This document shows positions 43,601 to 53,526 of a stretch of 64,000 nucleotides of DNA, piece by piece. The DNA is from Acanthosepion esculentum. Lineage: Eukaryota > Mollusca > Cephalopoda > Sepiida > Sepiidae. Within the stretch, counting starts at the first letter, position 1, and every line of letters begins with the position of its first letter. A program made the translations under genes and the position numbers. The stretch lies in assembly GCA_964036315.1 (NCBI GenBank), contig OZ038498.1:5547278-5611277 (forward strand). Direction: 5' to 3'. The notes below the pieces were generated by a model. It had not been told where the DNA came from, searched no databases, and saw nothing but the letters and a program-made list of their open reading frames with translations.

Positions 43601-43619
43601 CATTGTAGTAGTCTGTTAT

Positions 43620-44080
43620 CAAATTTAGTTTCGATCGGTCAATGTATGGATATTTTAGAGGGTGTGACAGACGGATGGACGGACGGACGAAGTCAGAGAA
43701 TTTTATAGATAGATAGATACAGCCAGGTATTCTAGATAATCTACAGTCGGACTATTGGCCTCGTTTTTTATCACAGCCTTCTTTATCTCTGCCAGGATTT
43801 CTGCTGTACTAATCTTAAAGTACCGATCTTTATAATAATAATTTTAATATCTGTTAATTTTATTATTAAATATTAGTCTTAAACATCACCTAATTTATTT
43901 TTCTTTTGAGTTCTTCTTATTTAACACGAACAAGAACGTCTTTTCGTCAGTGGATATTGTTATGCTTCAAGATTAGTAGTTACTATTCGGACATATCAAA
44001 TATACAGAAACAACTTTCAAAGTAAAATATTTACACATAAATTTACGCACAGAAGATTCGTGTTATTATTACTGAGTGAA
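43620..44080. other. Spacer, nothing recognised
   Basis: A short (GGAC)n/(ATAG)n patch at 43672-43720. Otherwise no feature. Confidence 0.4.
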
Positions 44081-44084
44081 TAAG

Positions 44085-44500
44085 TAGCATGTCTCTCCTC
44101 AGACCTAAAGCGGAAATCATTTAGACGATCCAACGCTAAAGATGCCTTAAAAATGATCGGTTCCAAGTACTGCTGCAGAAAGACTCTGACACCTTCAAAA
44201 CTAAATCGTTACAAGAGTCAGATCAGATGGAAAATGGAATACTGCTGCCAGACCTGTACTGGAGTTGGCAAATCCTCACTTCCTAGCTTTGACAGAGTTC
44301 AAATGCATTTACGCGGTTTTGTGGTTGATGAATAATATTGAAACCTATAACCACTTTCCTTCGTTGGCTTGTTGCTACTATAAATGCTATTTCCAAAGAT
44401 TCAGATGAGTTACATTCTTTAAGTCCACCAGTTGTGTCCTTTACAGCTAAGATACTTTTTTCTTTTAGCGGGCATGAAAGTTAAACATTGCCATAAATCT
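44085..44500 (+). pseudogene. Second LINE lineage, RT C-terminal remnant
   Basis: Plus frames give WKMEYCCQTCTGVGKSSLPS, FDRVQMHLRGFVVDE, PLSLRWLVATINAISKDSDE and LHSLSPPVVSFTAK. This parallels the MEYCCHIW..LDxxQRR..PLSHRR..ELxSLVPP region but with different residues from the main family, so it is a distinct, older LINE. Confidence 0.55.
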
Positions 44501-44907
44501 ATCAAGATTTTATGTTACGCAATACGCTTGAGCATTTTTTAAATAAATGGAAAGGAAATGTCAAACTATTTGGCAAATTTACTTTCACAGTTTAGAAGAG
44601 GATAATAAGTACCGTCGCTACAAGGGACGTGTTATTTCCTCTGAGAGAAAATCATTGCTATTACCATGTTAGGGACTTAAAGCAAAAAATGTTCAGGATC
44701 TGTTTAAGGAATGGCGTCCTGAACATAAGCATTTGAAATGAAAGGGGTGTGTCATCATGTCATATGTGTGAGTGGGTTGCGCAAAACAAGGTCACGACAG
44801 TGGAAGCTGATATCTGTCAACAGGATGGCGAACAGGCAAATAAGAGGCAAAAACGCGTTTCTGGTTTCACTAAAATGATTTCATTGATTCGTTTGGCCTA
44901 AGACAAA

Positions 44908-45150
44908 AACAAACGCAATTAAAATTGAAAGAAGGCACAATTTTGAAAACTTGAAAACAATGAATACATTTATTTATGAATGATCATTAATACTCATCAT
45001 ATATGTATGTATATATATATATATATCTATACATACATACATATATGATGAGACTTAATGATCATTCATAAATCTTGAGTGAAAATAAATGTATTCATTG
45101 TTTTCAAATTTTCAAAATTGTATCTTCTTTCGATTTTAATTGCGTTTGTT
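44908..45150. repeat. 105-125-bp inverted repeat
   Basis: The left arm (aacaaacgcaattaaaattg onward, to about 45012) is the complement of the right arm (45025-45150) with a few mismatches. The right arm has a 16-bp insertion near 45075-45090. The hinge is a short (TA)n at 45008-45028. Confidence 0.85.
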
Positions 45151-45330
45151 ATATATATATATATTTAAGTATATCATCGAGTCTGAAACCTCAACAGAAT
45201 GCAGAAAGCACTGGACGGCCGTTTCGTCCTATATTTGGGACTCATCAGCAGTGCGCATCCACTACCGAGAATTGAAACCCTGACAGTTAGGCTGTCAAGC
45301 AAACACCATACAAACTGTTCCAACGTGTCT
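45151..45330 (-). mobile_element. tRNA-derived SINE (type E) carrying a hammerhead
   Basis: On minus the head runs from about 45324 with GTTTGTATGGTGTTTGCTTG (A-box region) to GGGTTTCAATTCTCGG (B box near 45268-45283). The hammerhead at 45254-45208 follows directly, then about 40 bp of body and a short (TA)n at 45151-45165. The layout of pol III head plus hammerhead recalls the schistosome Sm-alpha SINE-like elements. Confidence 0.7.
45208..45254 (-). ncRNA. Hammerhead ribozyme, canonical type I
   Basis: On minus: stem I GCACTG (45254-45249) pairs perfectly with CAGTGC (45213-45208). Core CTGATGA (45248-45242). Stem II GTCC-caaatata-GGAC (45241-45226). GAAA (45225-45222). Stem III is the self-complementary ACGGCCGT (45222-45215). 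Cleavage base C at 45214 (GUC), so cleavage would fall between 45214 and 45213. Every conserved core nucleotide is present. Stem III is short, so dimer-assisted cleavage is likely. Confidence 0.88.
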
Positions 45331-45534
45331 CGGTGACGAAGAGATAGCAAATCAGACTAAATATAGCGCCGCTCGCTCACATATTCCGTGGTGGAACTCT
45401 ACTGAGATTCTCTCTAACCATAGGAATGTGCCCCCTGGAGCCACGACTACTATCACCAAGCCGCTCACTCAAGAGCATTAGAATCCGGTTCAAGCAATGA
45501 TATACACATGATAGAAATTATTAGGAGGTTTTGA

Positions 45535-45538
<4 letters not shown>

Positions 45539-45606
<68 letters not shown>
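45539..45606. repeat. (TA)n microsatellite
   Basis: About 34 units. Confidence 0.95.
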
Positions 45607-45607
<1 letters not shown>

Positions 45608-46463
45608 CAGAGGATGTTTGTCTGTTTGTATGTAATATACCTTTTCATTCAAGATCCATCCAACCGATTTTGACCAAACTTGGCACATACATTGTAAAAT
45701 GTAAGAGACAAGTTCTTTGCGCAAAAAGTCGATAATTTAAAAAATCAATAATCGATAAAGCCGATTAAAAATCAATAAATTTAATATTTTTCCTCCGATT
45801 TCGTTCAGACTCAGTATATAGTTTACTAGCATCATGACGAGCTCAACGACACGTCATTTTTATTTCTACGCCACTGCGTTTAGCGAAAAACGAAAAATCG
45901 ATTTAAACACAAATCGATTTCAACACAAATTTTAAACTAATATCTCCCTCAATTTTCAAACAATCAAATGCAAACTTCACTCAATTGTAGCCAACAATAA
46001 GTTGATTGTTTCGCAGTCATTTAACTTGATAATTGAGTCCACTCATATCGTGAAACCTGCGTAAATAGCGAAAAATGGCGATTTTTACTGGTTTCTTTCT
46101 TACTTTTCATTGATTTTTCAATCAATTTTCATCAAACTTAACAATGGCTTTATAAATGTATCCTCTTTTACATCCCTGGTAGCACACTGACAAATTGAAT
46201 TTCAAAAACTACAAAATAATTATAGTCTGTAGTGGGTCTTTATGTTGCCTGTTTTACCCCTTCATGTCCTCGGCTAACTTCTATTGAATACATACAGATT
46301 ACTTCTGTTATATCAGTAACTGCATTAATTCAAAATGTTTTTTAATGAAAGTACTTTAAAGTAATTGAAGAAGATAGACTCTGTTACATCTAAACATGAT
46401 GCTGTTTTTGCTCCATTCGAATTGAACGCTTTTTCTGATCGACCAGCTGGGTATGGCTGCTAG
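45607..46463 (+). mobile_element. Non-autonomous Helitron-like element (tentative)
   Basis: Begins after (TA)n with acagaggatgtttgtctgtt and ends GGCTGCTAG (46455-46463) followed by T. A short CAGC..GCTG hairpin precedes the CTAG end. The same CTGCTAG-T ending closes the element at 38350. No coding sequence. The 5' end is not defined. Confidence 0.4.
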
Positions 46464-46499
46464 TTACATATAGAATGATACTGCATATTCTGGAAGTAG

Positions 46500-46920
46500 G
46501 AAGAAAGTTAAGCAATAGTCAGGGCATATTGTAGGCAAGAGGGACAGAGAAAAGTAGTGCATGACGCCTGTCTAACGAACTTGTGTAAATGGTTGGTAGA
46601 ACAGGGATTAGAAAAATTAGCGAATAGACAAAATTTACTAAGCGCTACAAAGGACTGGAAGTTGTGGAAAGCTATGATCGCCCACGTCCTGAAGGGACAC
46701 GGCACATGGGAGAATAAAAACGAGCTTGTGTAAATGTTTGGTAGAACAGGGATTAGGAGAAATAGCGAAAAAAACAAAATTTAGTAAAAGCTACAAAGGA
46801 CTAGAAATTGTGGAGAGACATGATCGCCCACGTCCTGAAGGGACACGGCACGTGGAGGAAGAACGAACTTGTGTAAATGGTTGACAGAACAGCGATCAGG
46901 AGAGATAGAAAAACAATTTA
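46500..46920 (+). repeat. LINE C-terminal tails in tandem (RTE-like family)
   Basis: About two and a half units of roughly 160 bp, each with cttgtgtaaatgg-tggtagaacaggg, aaatttactaagcgctacaa and atgatcgcccacgtcctgaa. In frame this reads LCKWLVEQGLEKLANRQNLL, SATKDWKLWKAMIAHVLKG. No complete LINE is nearby. Confidence 0.75.
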
Positions 46921-46934
46921 CAAAGATTATTTAA

Positions 46935-47215
46935 ACTATTTACATTGTTCGGACTGTTGTACTCATTTTTCTTGCCATATTCACGACGTTTCAGCCTTCT
47001 TCAGGTGATTGGAATTTCAAACTGAATCCTTTATTCCGTCGAGCGGTGTAGATGGTTTTAGTTCTACGTACCATGCCTCTTGTGGATGTCTCAGTTATCT
47101 CCCTTTAACTCAACTTTCCAGGTTTTTGTTCATCACTGCAGTATTGAACCCACAACCCTTTGAGTCACTGGATGTAATCAACGCTTTTATCCACTGTGCC
47201 CTGCAGCTATGGTAA
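46935..47215 (-). mobile_element. tRNA-headed SINE (type A), hammerhead-like core deleted
   Basis: On minus: A box GGCACAGTGGATAAAAG, B box GTGGGTTCAATACTG, linker gtagaactaaaaccatctac, then CTGAAGAAGGCTGAAACG. The whole stem II loop has been lost compared with 26985-27020. The tail with gtccgaacaatgtaaatag follows. Confidence 0.7.
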
Positions 47216-47579
47216 GAAATATAACGGTGAAACAATCCGTCCCCTTAAGGTAAGACAGCAAGAACATCGTAAAGCCGTAACACGAGGGGAAATAGAAAAA
47301 TCAGGCGTAGGGGGGAAAAGGAGATCACCGCCCCCTGTGGGAAGAGGTTGAAATAATAGACAGAAACATCACTGGAAAATACAAAAACTTAAGGAATCAG
47401 CATATATGCTAAGCCAAAAAAATCTCCTGAGCCGGCCAAGCATAGAAATGAATACAATATGGGAGTGCTAGAGAAAAACAATAACAAGAATTGCAATATG
47501 GGATCTAGTAAAAAAAATGATTACTGAGACATTACATTTATAAATACCAAAAAACAGAAATAGACAAGGAAAAAGAAAT

Positions 47580-47705
47580 CGATTTCAAATCCCTGACTAG
47601 CCTCCTGCATTCACTTTCGTACAAATGCCCTTGGGAAAGGCATGAACCTATCTCTTCCCCTATTTCAACTATGGGTTAAATAGAAGAGTAGACTGGACTC
47701 TCTAG
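47580..47705 (+). mobile_element. tRNA-derived SINE (type D) body
   Basis: tttcaaatccctgac, then cccttgggaaaggcatgaac and actatgggttaaatag match the type D copies at 2310 and 6820. Confidence 0.5.
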
Positions 47706-47709
47706 ACTT

Positions 47710-48530
47710 GGGCAGCAGTCAATATAAGGGAAGGAAAATTCTAAATGGGTAACCATTCTCCACTGTGTACCAAGAATGCATGACAATCCACAGATGATAA
47801 CGTAAAGGAACTCGTAGAGAGCCGTGATCGACGGCATTCTTAAGGGAGATGGCATTTTAAAAAATGTGTGCTGGCGAATGTCTTATACTGCTACTATTAT
47901 GAACAGATATATAAAGAAAATGCAGAATCTTTTTTTTAAACGAGCAGCAATACTCACCCTTAGCTAAAAGAAGAAAAAATCATAAATATCTATTTACGTT
48001 ATTGACAGCAATCAGAAACCTTGACTCCACAATCCTTTCGAATGTGCTTTTCCCACTCCCTTCATCTAATTTCGGGTAATAATAGATGTCAAAGTTCGCG
48101 CACCCTGTAAAGCGATAAGCTCGTGCACCCACATGCATACACAACTAGGCGAAAGTGTTTCGTAAGGAGAATCTAGCGAATGTTTACAGCTTTGTCGCTT
48201 TCTCTTTTGTTGCGATTGTTGTACCTATTAACCTTAGCGGACTGTGTCATAGATTCTTGTACACTGTCTGATTTTATTATGCCAATCAATGTTTTCGCAA
48301 TAAAACAGGTATTACCATCCGACGTTGGCAAAATTTTCAAGCTAGTTTCATATTTATATGAACAAAATATGATGTGAGTCTCAACTTTAATATTTACCTT
48401 ATTAGAATTATTGATAATAAAATTTGTTTTGTCACGTTTCATCAGGCAAACAAACGATTACGGCATAAATTGTTGTTTAGAAATAAATCCAAATATTTCA
48501 TTATCACATAGCCTCATATACCGGAATAAA
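47710..48530. other. Spacer with a short LINE-tail remnant
   Basis: gtagagagccgtgatcgacg at 47813-47832 is a small RTE-like LINE tail remnant. The rest holds nothing recognised. Confidence 0.4.
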
Positions 48531-48536
48531 TTACTA

Positions 48537-48904
48537 CAAGGTAACAAAAAAAGTCCTTACCGTTTCTGATTTATTAGAAAAAAATATACACAGCAATTTT
48601 GAAATACCGTTAGTCCTCAAAATTATCCCCATCGGCATCCATAATCTTTTTCCAGTCTGGCTCCAGCTGCGCGGTCCCCTGGCGGTAAAAATCAGGTGTC
48701 TTGGGCACAAAGAAGTCTGTGAGTACTTGCCGTAAGTCTATATCATTTACAAAGGATTTCCCACGATGGTGGTTGACCTGAATTGTTCAAGAGAAATGCC
48801 TTTACCCCGACCTCTTTCTCGACACGTGACGCACTCATTTGCATATCAGTGATCACTTAAAAAAACGACATAAAAAAAAGGGAAGGTCATTTTTGGTTAC
48901 CTTA
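48537..48904 (-). mobile_element. Internally deleted mariner element
   Basis: Ends are inverted repeats: CAAGGTAACAAAAAAAGTCC on the left and, complemented, TAAGGTAACCAAAAATGACC on the right. TA dinucleotides at 48535-48536 and 48905-48906 look like the target duplication. On minus an open frame of about 56 codons ending at 48611 reads VNHHRGKSFVNDIDLRQVL, TDFFVPKTPDFYRQGTAQ and LEPDWKKIMDADGDNFED. This is the C-terminus of mariner transposases (FYRxGIxxLPxRWxKxIxxNGxYF). The preceding 100 bp may be the N-terminus, so the catalytic middle is gone. Confidence 0.8.
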
Positions 48905-48909
48905 TACTT

Positions 48910-50484
48910 CAGTTATTAAGACGGCCTCGCTGACCTTCTATAACATTGGTCAGTCTTTCATTCATTGATTTTCTGAATTTTCTTACTCGTTCGACTTCGA
49001 AATATCACTTATAGTATTTTTCTCAGAGATCTTTAAGTAATGATTTCATTTTAATACACATCTCTTTTAATGGTGGATCACAAGTTTTCTCTTGGATTAA
49101 TATGTGGAACGGCGGATAATTATTCCATTAAGTTAGTGTCTTTGAAACCTTTCTTAGGCAACGTGGCTAATATCTTTGCAGTGTGTAATAGAGTATGTTT
49201 TGCCTTATTCCTTAGTTGTGACTTGGACCACTGAAAAGCATCTTCAAGAACTTACAAAATTATCTTTTTTTTACAATACTCTTTACCCTGTAAAAGGCCC
49301 AAGAGCCACACGAGGTAGAGGGTTACATAGTAAGAGGCACAGTTTATGGGAATATGTGGGGAAGATAACGGTTAAGATTGTAGTAATCGAGAGAACATCC
49401 TCTTGGGAGTCGGTTTCACAAAGCAGTAGTTCGTGTGAAGTAGCTACTTGAATTGAACTTACATCTCATTGATGGAATACGCAGGGAATGAGGGGGGTGT
49501 TGCTAAAATGCGGGGGTGGAACACGTCGAACTAAGTAATGTAGTTCGTCTGAGCATTTTCCATGGAAATAGCGATAGAGGTGAATTAGAGGCTTGTGACA
49601 TTTCGCCTGTGAGAAAGTAGTAGGTTGGAAAATAGTTCATCACCAACAAGGACGTGGAGACACTTTTGGACACTATCGAGACTGGAAAGTGAAGACTGGG
49701 CAGCACCTGCTGATATATGGCATTAGTACTTCATTTTAGGACGGATCTGGCTCTTGTTGAGGTAGAGGATAGCAAACGGAGTCAGGTACTTACTGGAGTG
49801 GGATAGGGAACCAGCTATTTTACCAGCATCTTTAGCGTTATATCTACGAGTTTCACTTGAGTTCTGGTTTGACCTTAAGTCCTAATAGGTGCTCAAAACA
49901 CTTGTTAATCACGATAGGTAAAAATTCAGTGTCCGCTCCATGGTGATGTTACGTCACCGGATGCTCTGTATTTACCTTGATGTCATAATCATATTTGAAG
50001 AGACCTATAATTTTACAGTCTGTAATATTATCACAAAATATTACGCCACATTACTTCTGTTGTCTTCTAAGTCATGCTGGTTGACTGTTTCCATAAATAA
50101 TCTAACCTCTAATCAGGGCCATTCAATTTAGCTCTACATTCATCACTAAAAATTATGGTTGAGAGATCAGTTTTCATATTACTCGCTTCTCTTTCTGATG
50201 TTTACTTAATGGTGGGAATTTTGGTTGTTTTCATGTCTTAAGATAATAAATATTCTTAATATTCTGCGTTTTTACTCTTTGCTTACTCAGCGACACCAAA
50301 TTCTTCAATGATTTTCTTCTTAGTCAATACAAATTTATTGCTTATTTATCTTTTACCATTTCTTTTCCTGACAACCTTAAAGCCAGTTTCTCTTTGTTTT
50401 TATCTTCGCAATGTTTTAAAGATATCTTCTTTTTCTTTTGTACTTCTCTCTTTCATATACATCTTGGTTATATCTATCTGAAAT

Positions 50485-50485
<1 letters not shown>
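48910..50485. other. Spacer, nothing recognised
   Basis: The frames at 49176-49451 and elsewhere have no recognisable motif. Confidence 0.45.

Positions 50486-50487
<2 letters not shown>

Positions 50488-50555
<68 letters not shown>
50488..50555. repeat. (CA)n-(TA)n microsatellite
   Basis: CA to 50527, TA to 50555. Confidence 0.95.
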
Positions 50556-50557
<2 letters not shown>

Positions 50558-50590
50558 AGAAGGACAACTCTGAATTCAAAATCTGTGGAG

Positions 50591-51000
50591 GGTCGTTTGG
50601 GGACCTTGTGGCACGTGATGCACCAGGTCTCTGTATTCGGCCCTTCAAAAAGTGTGGATGGTTCTGCACAAAGCCTTCACCACTATAATCAAATCTCATG
50701 TACTGGTGTCTGGCTGACGGGAAAGTTCACAATATATATATACAGTGTAACTCGGATATAAGAGAGTTGTCGGGACCGGAGAAGAAGTCTCTTATATCCG
50801 GGTTTCTCTTATTGGGTTTGGGTTTGGTTTATTATATATACATTAACACAGGCTCTAATTTGGGACCAGAGAAAATCTATCTTATATCCGGGTTTCTCTT
50901 ATATCCGGGTCTCTTATATCCGGGTTACACTGTATATGGGTCGTTTGGGGTCCTTGTAGCACGTAGTGCACCAGGTCTCTCTATTCGGCTCTTCAAAAAG
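50591..51000. repeat. Direct repeat pair flanking a MITE
   Basis: 50591-50660 and 50938-51000 share gtcgtttgggg-ccttgt and tgcaccaggtctct, then ttcggc-cttcaaaaag. A pogo-like MITE lies between them. Confidence 0.7.
50743..50932. mobile_element. pogo/Tigger-like MITE
   Basis: Bounded by TA on both sides (50741-50742, 50933-50934). The left end is CAGTGTAACTCGGATATAAG. The right end is the complement of CAGTGTAACCCGGATATAAG. The atatccgggt phrase is repeated inside. At 190 bp it is non-autonomous. CAGT-starting ends with a GATATAA core are typical of pogo/Tigger elements. Confidence 0.8.
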
Positions 51001-51004
51001 GGCA

Positions 51005-51650
51005 CAAAGCTTTCAAATGTGCAAGTGTCTGGTTCCTAGAAACTGAGTTGATTGACCCTCAGGCGTCGAAAACGTATATACGTCGAAATATATATATATA
51101 TATATATATTCATTTACAAAATTATGAGAAACCCACAAATTGTCTTTACATAATATTCTTAATCTTCACCTTTTCTCATTGCTTCCATTCGGAAAAACCA
51201 GGTTCAAATATTTTCTTGCTTGTTACTCTTTTAATTTTTCTCAGATCTTTTTTGTGATATCCTTAAAACCATTTTTCTTGTTATTATATTTCCAATGTTA
51301 TTTTTTTTTTATTGTTCTGTGATCTCCAATGTGGTCTTGACCCGACGTGGAAGTTGCGTGGAGTAAAGAAACAAGTTAGACACTCGTTTGAAGAAATGAC
51401 GAAAGATTTCTTTTCATTTACAAGATATGAAATTGCCACTGGTAAGTCGTATAGTGTAGTGTTTGAATGTACGATGTACGAGGTGTGAAATGAGAGCGTG
51501 AAAAATGAGTACGCTTAATCCGGCTGACTGATTATTGGCTATCGGTTTGGGCTTGTCGCGTTGATATTAGAGTTCGTTCTTTTTCTATATTCTCATGAAG
51601 TGGTTTCTACAGCCTAATGGTCGGACAGGCAGGCAGCTGTATTAAAGGTA

Positions 51651-51682
<32 letters not shown>

Positions 51683-53525
51683 GTGTGTGTGCGCGTGTGT
51701 GTGTGTGTGTGAAGTCTCTTTCTCTGTCACTGCACGGCTTCTTTTATCGCCTATATAATGGGAACGCACGGACGTAGTTGTAGAAATCTGTGGCAAGCGA
51801 GAATCGCGTCGATAATGGCCAGCACATCTTTGTGATTGTTTTAAAATTTGTTTTGAGTAGAGTTCGGCGTCTGTGTGACTTAGCTAGGCGAAAATTGCTA
51901 TGTAGTTAGAGATTTATGTTTTCTAACAATTGTATAAATTTGACTTTAATTTGTTATCTCTCTGTGCAAATTGTGTTTTTCTGCTACTGTCTTCCCATCA
52001 GTCAATAACTTTACAGTATCTCGTTTCTCTTTTGAGATTATATCTTTCTTATGATCTATAGCAGTATTTACTTGTCTGGAAATAAACATAACTATACTAG
52101 TATAAATATATCTTTACAATATAGTGAACAACCCTCGACTTTAATGAAATCTCAAATAATTAGGATTTCATAGAATTGCAAACTGGTTTCTCTAGTTTTA
52201 GTTGGCAACCCCGCCGGGTCTCGGAAGGACCATTCTGAATTCAAAACCAGTTTAACACGTGGCTAACAACACCAGTCCGTAAAAACCCACTCGCTATGAA
52301 AATACGGCAGCAGCGCCCAACCTGGAAAAGGCCGTGTCTTTGTGGTCACGGTTAACAACAAATTGCTTTCAGAGTATTTAGGTAAGTATTCATGTATTTG
52401 CAAAATCTTAATTCATTGAGAATTTTGAGAATCACGATTGATATCCTGGGGCAAAATACAAAACTAATATTTTGTTTAGTTTTTCAGGTTGCTTTTTGGA
52501 ACAGGGACATGAATTTACGTAAAACGGTTATTGCTTCAGATTTATAAAGTACTTAAATACTGTACGTCAAAGCAAAAATTTCTCTGACTAACTCGTAACA
52601 TGGGATTAACGCCAGAAAATACGATTTTGTCTAAATAGAATTTAATGTGAATAAGGCAACTTTGTTCTAACAGAATTTGGACTGCGATGACTCTATTATG
52701 AATTTGGTTCACCCCAGTTGATGCCAAGATAGATTTTGCACCTAGAGAAGCTAGGTGTATCAGCGGGTTGATCTGGCTGTTAACCACTGAGCTACCAAAT
52801 GCAGATTTGCGTTTTCACTGGATGTCAGTCGTTGCTTTCGACAAATAAACTGGTAGTCGACCCAGATGTGCTTAGGATGTTAATTCGTGGGGCAGCAGGA
52901 AGATATAAAATCGCCCCACTTCAGAGGGAACAGAAAAAGTCTCCTAGCAAGAAGAAGAATCCACGTTCGAAGAAAACCCCTATAGCCAAATACCCACACG
53001 CAGATATTAATTGGTGAAGTCCGGAGTTGAATAAATAATAATTTTATGTATGAGAGATTTAGTTTCATGTTCTCATTCGGCCGTATAACTATCAATTTAC
53101 AAAGAGAAGTAGAAACTGAAAAAAAATAAAAATAAAAATGAAACACATTTAGCGGAAGGTGGGGGGGTCCCAAATCCGCATAATTTGTTATACTGTGGTG
53201 AATGTGTTATTCAGTGAAGAATCTAAAATAGTTTAATGCCTGATCTAATCCTGTGGGACGATGTCCCCCTTATCGTAATGCTCTTTCTATAGAGTTTCTG
53301 CGTTCTGTTTAATATAACACTTACGTCAATATTAGCTGTTCTGGGAATGCGTCTAACCAATAACCATATCTGTTAACAATTTGAGCTTTACGGTTACACC
53401 AAGCGACTTCAGATATCAAATTCATCAGAGGACAGCTTAAAAACAAACCAAGACCCGTCCTTGCAAAGAAAATGCAACAAATCTGAAGAAAACGAAGAAA
53501 AAACATCACTGAATACTTTCTTAAT
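51005..53525. other. Spacer with a (GT)n tract, nothing else recognised
   Basis: (GT)n with GC interruptions at 51650-51711. No supported gene. The frames near 52542-53173 lack motifs. Confidence 0.45.
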
Positions 53526-53526
53526 C

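Noticed and set aside
51050..51090. gtcgaaaacgtatatacgtc before a TA array as a hammerhead
   Set aside because: The GAAA and a following palindrome are present, but there is no CUGANGA core and no convincing stem I.
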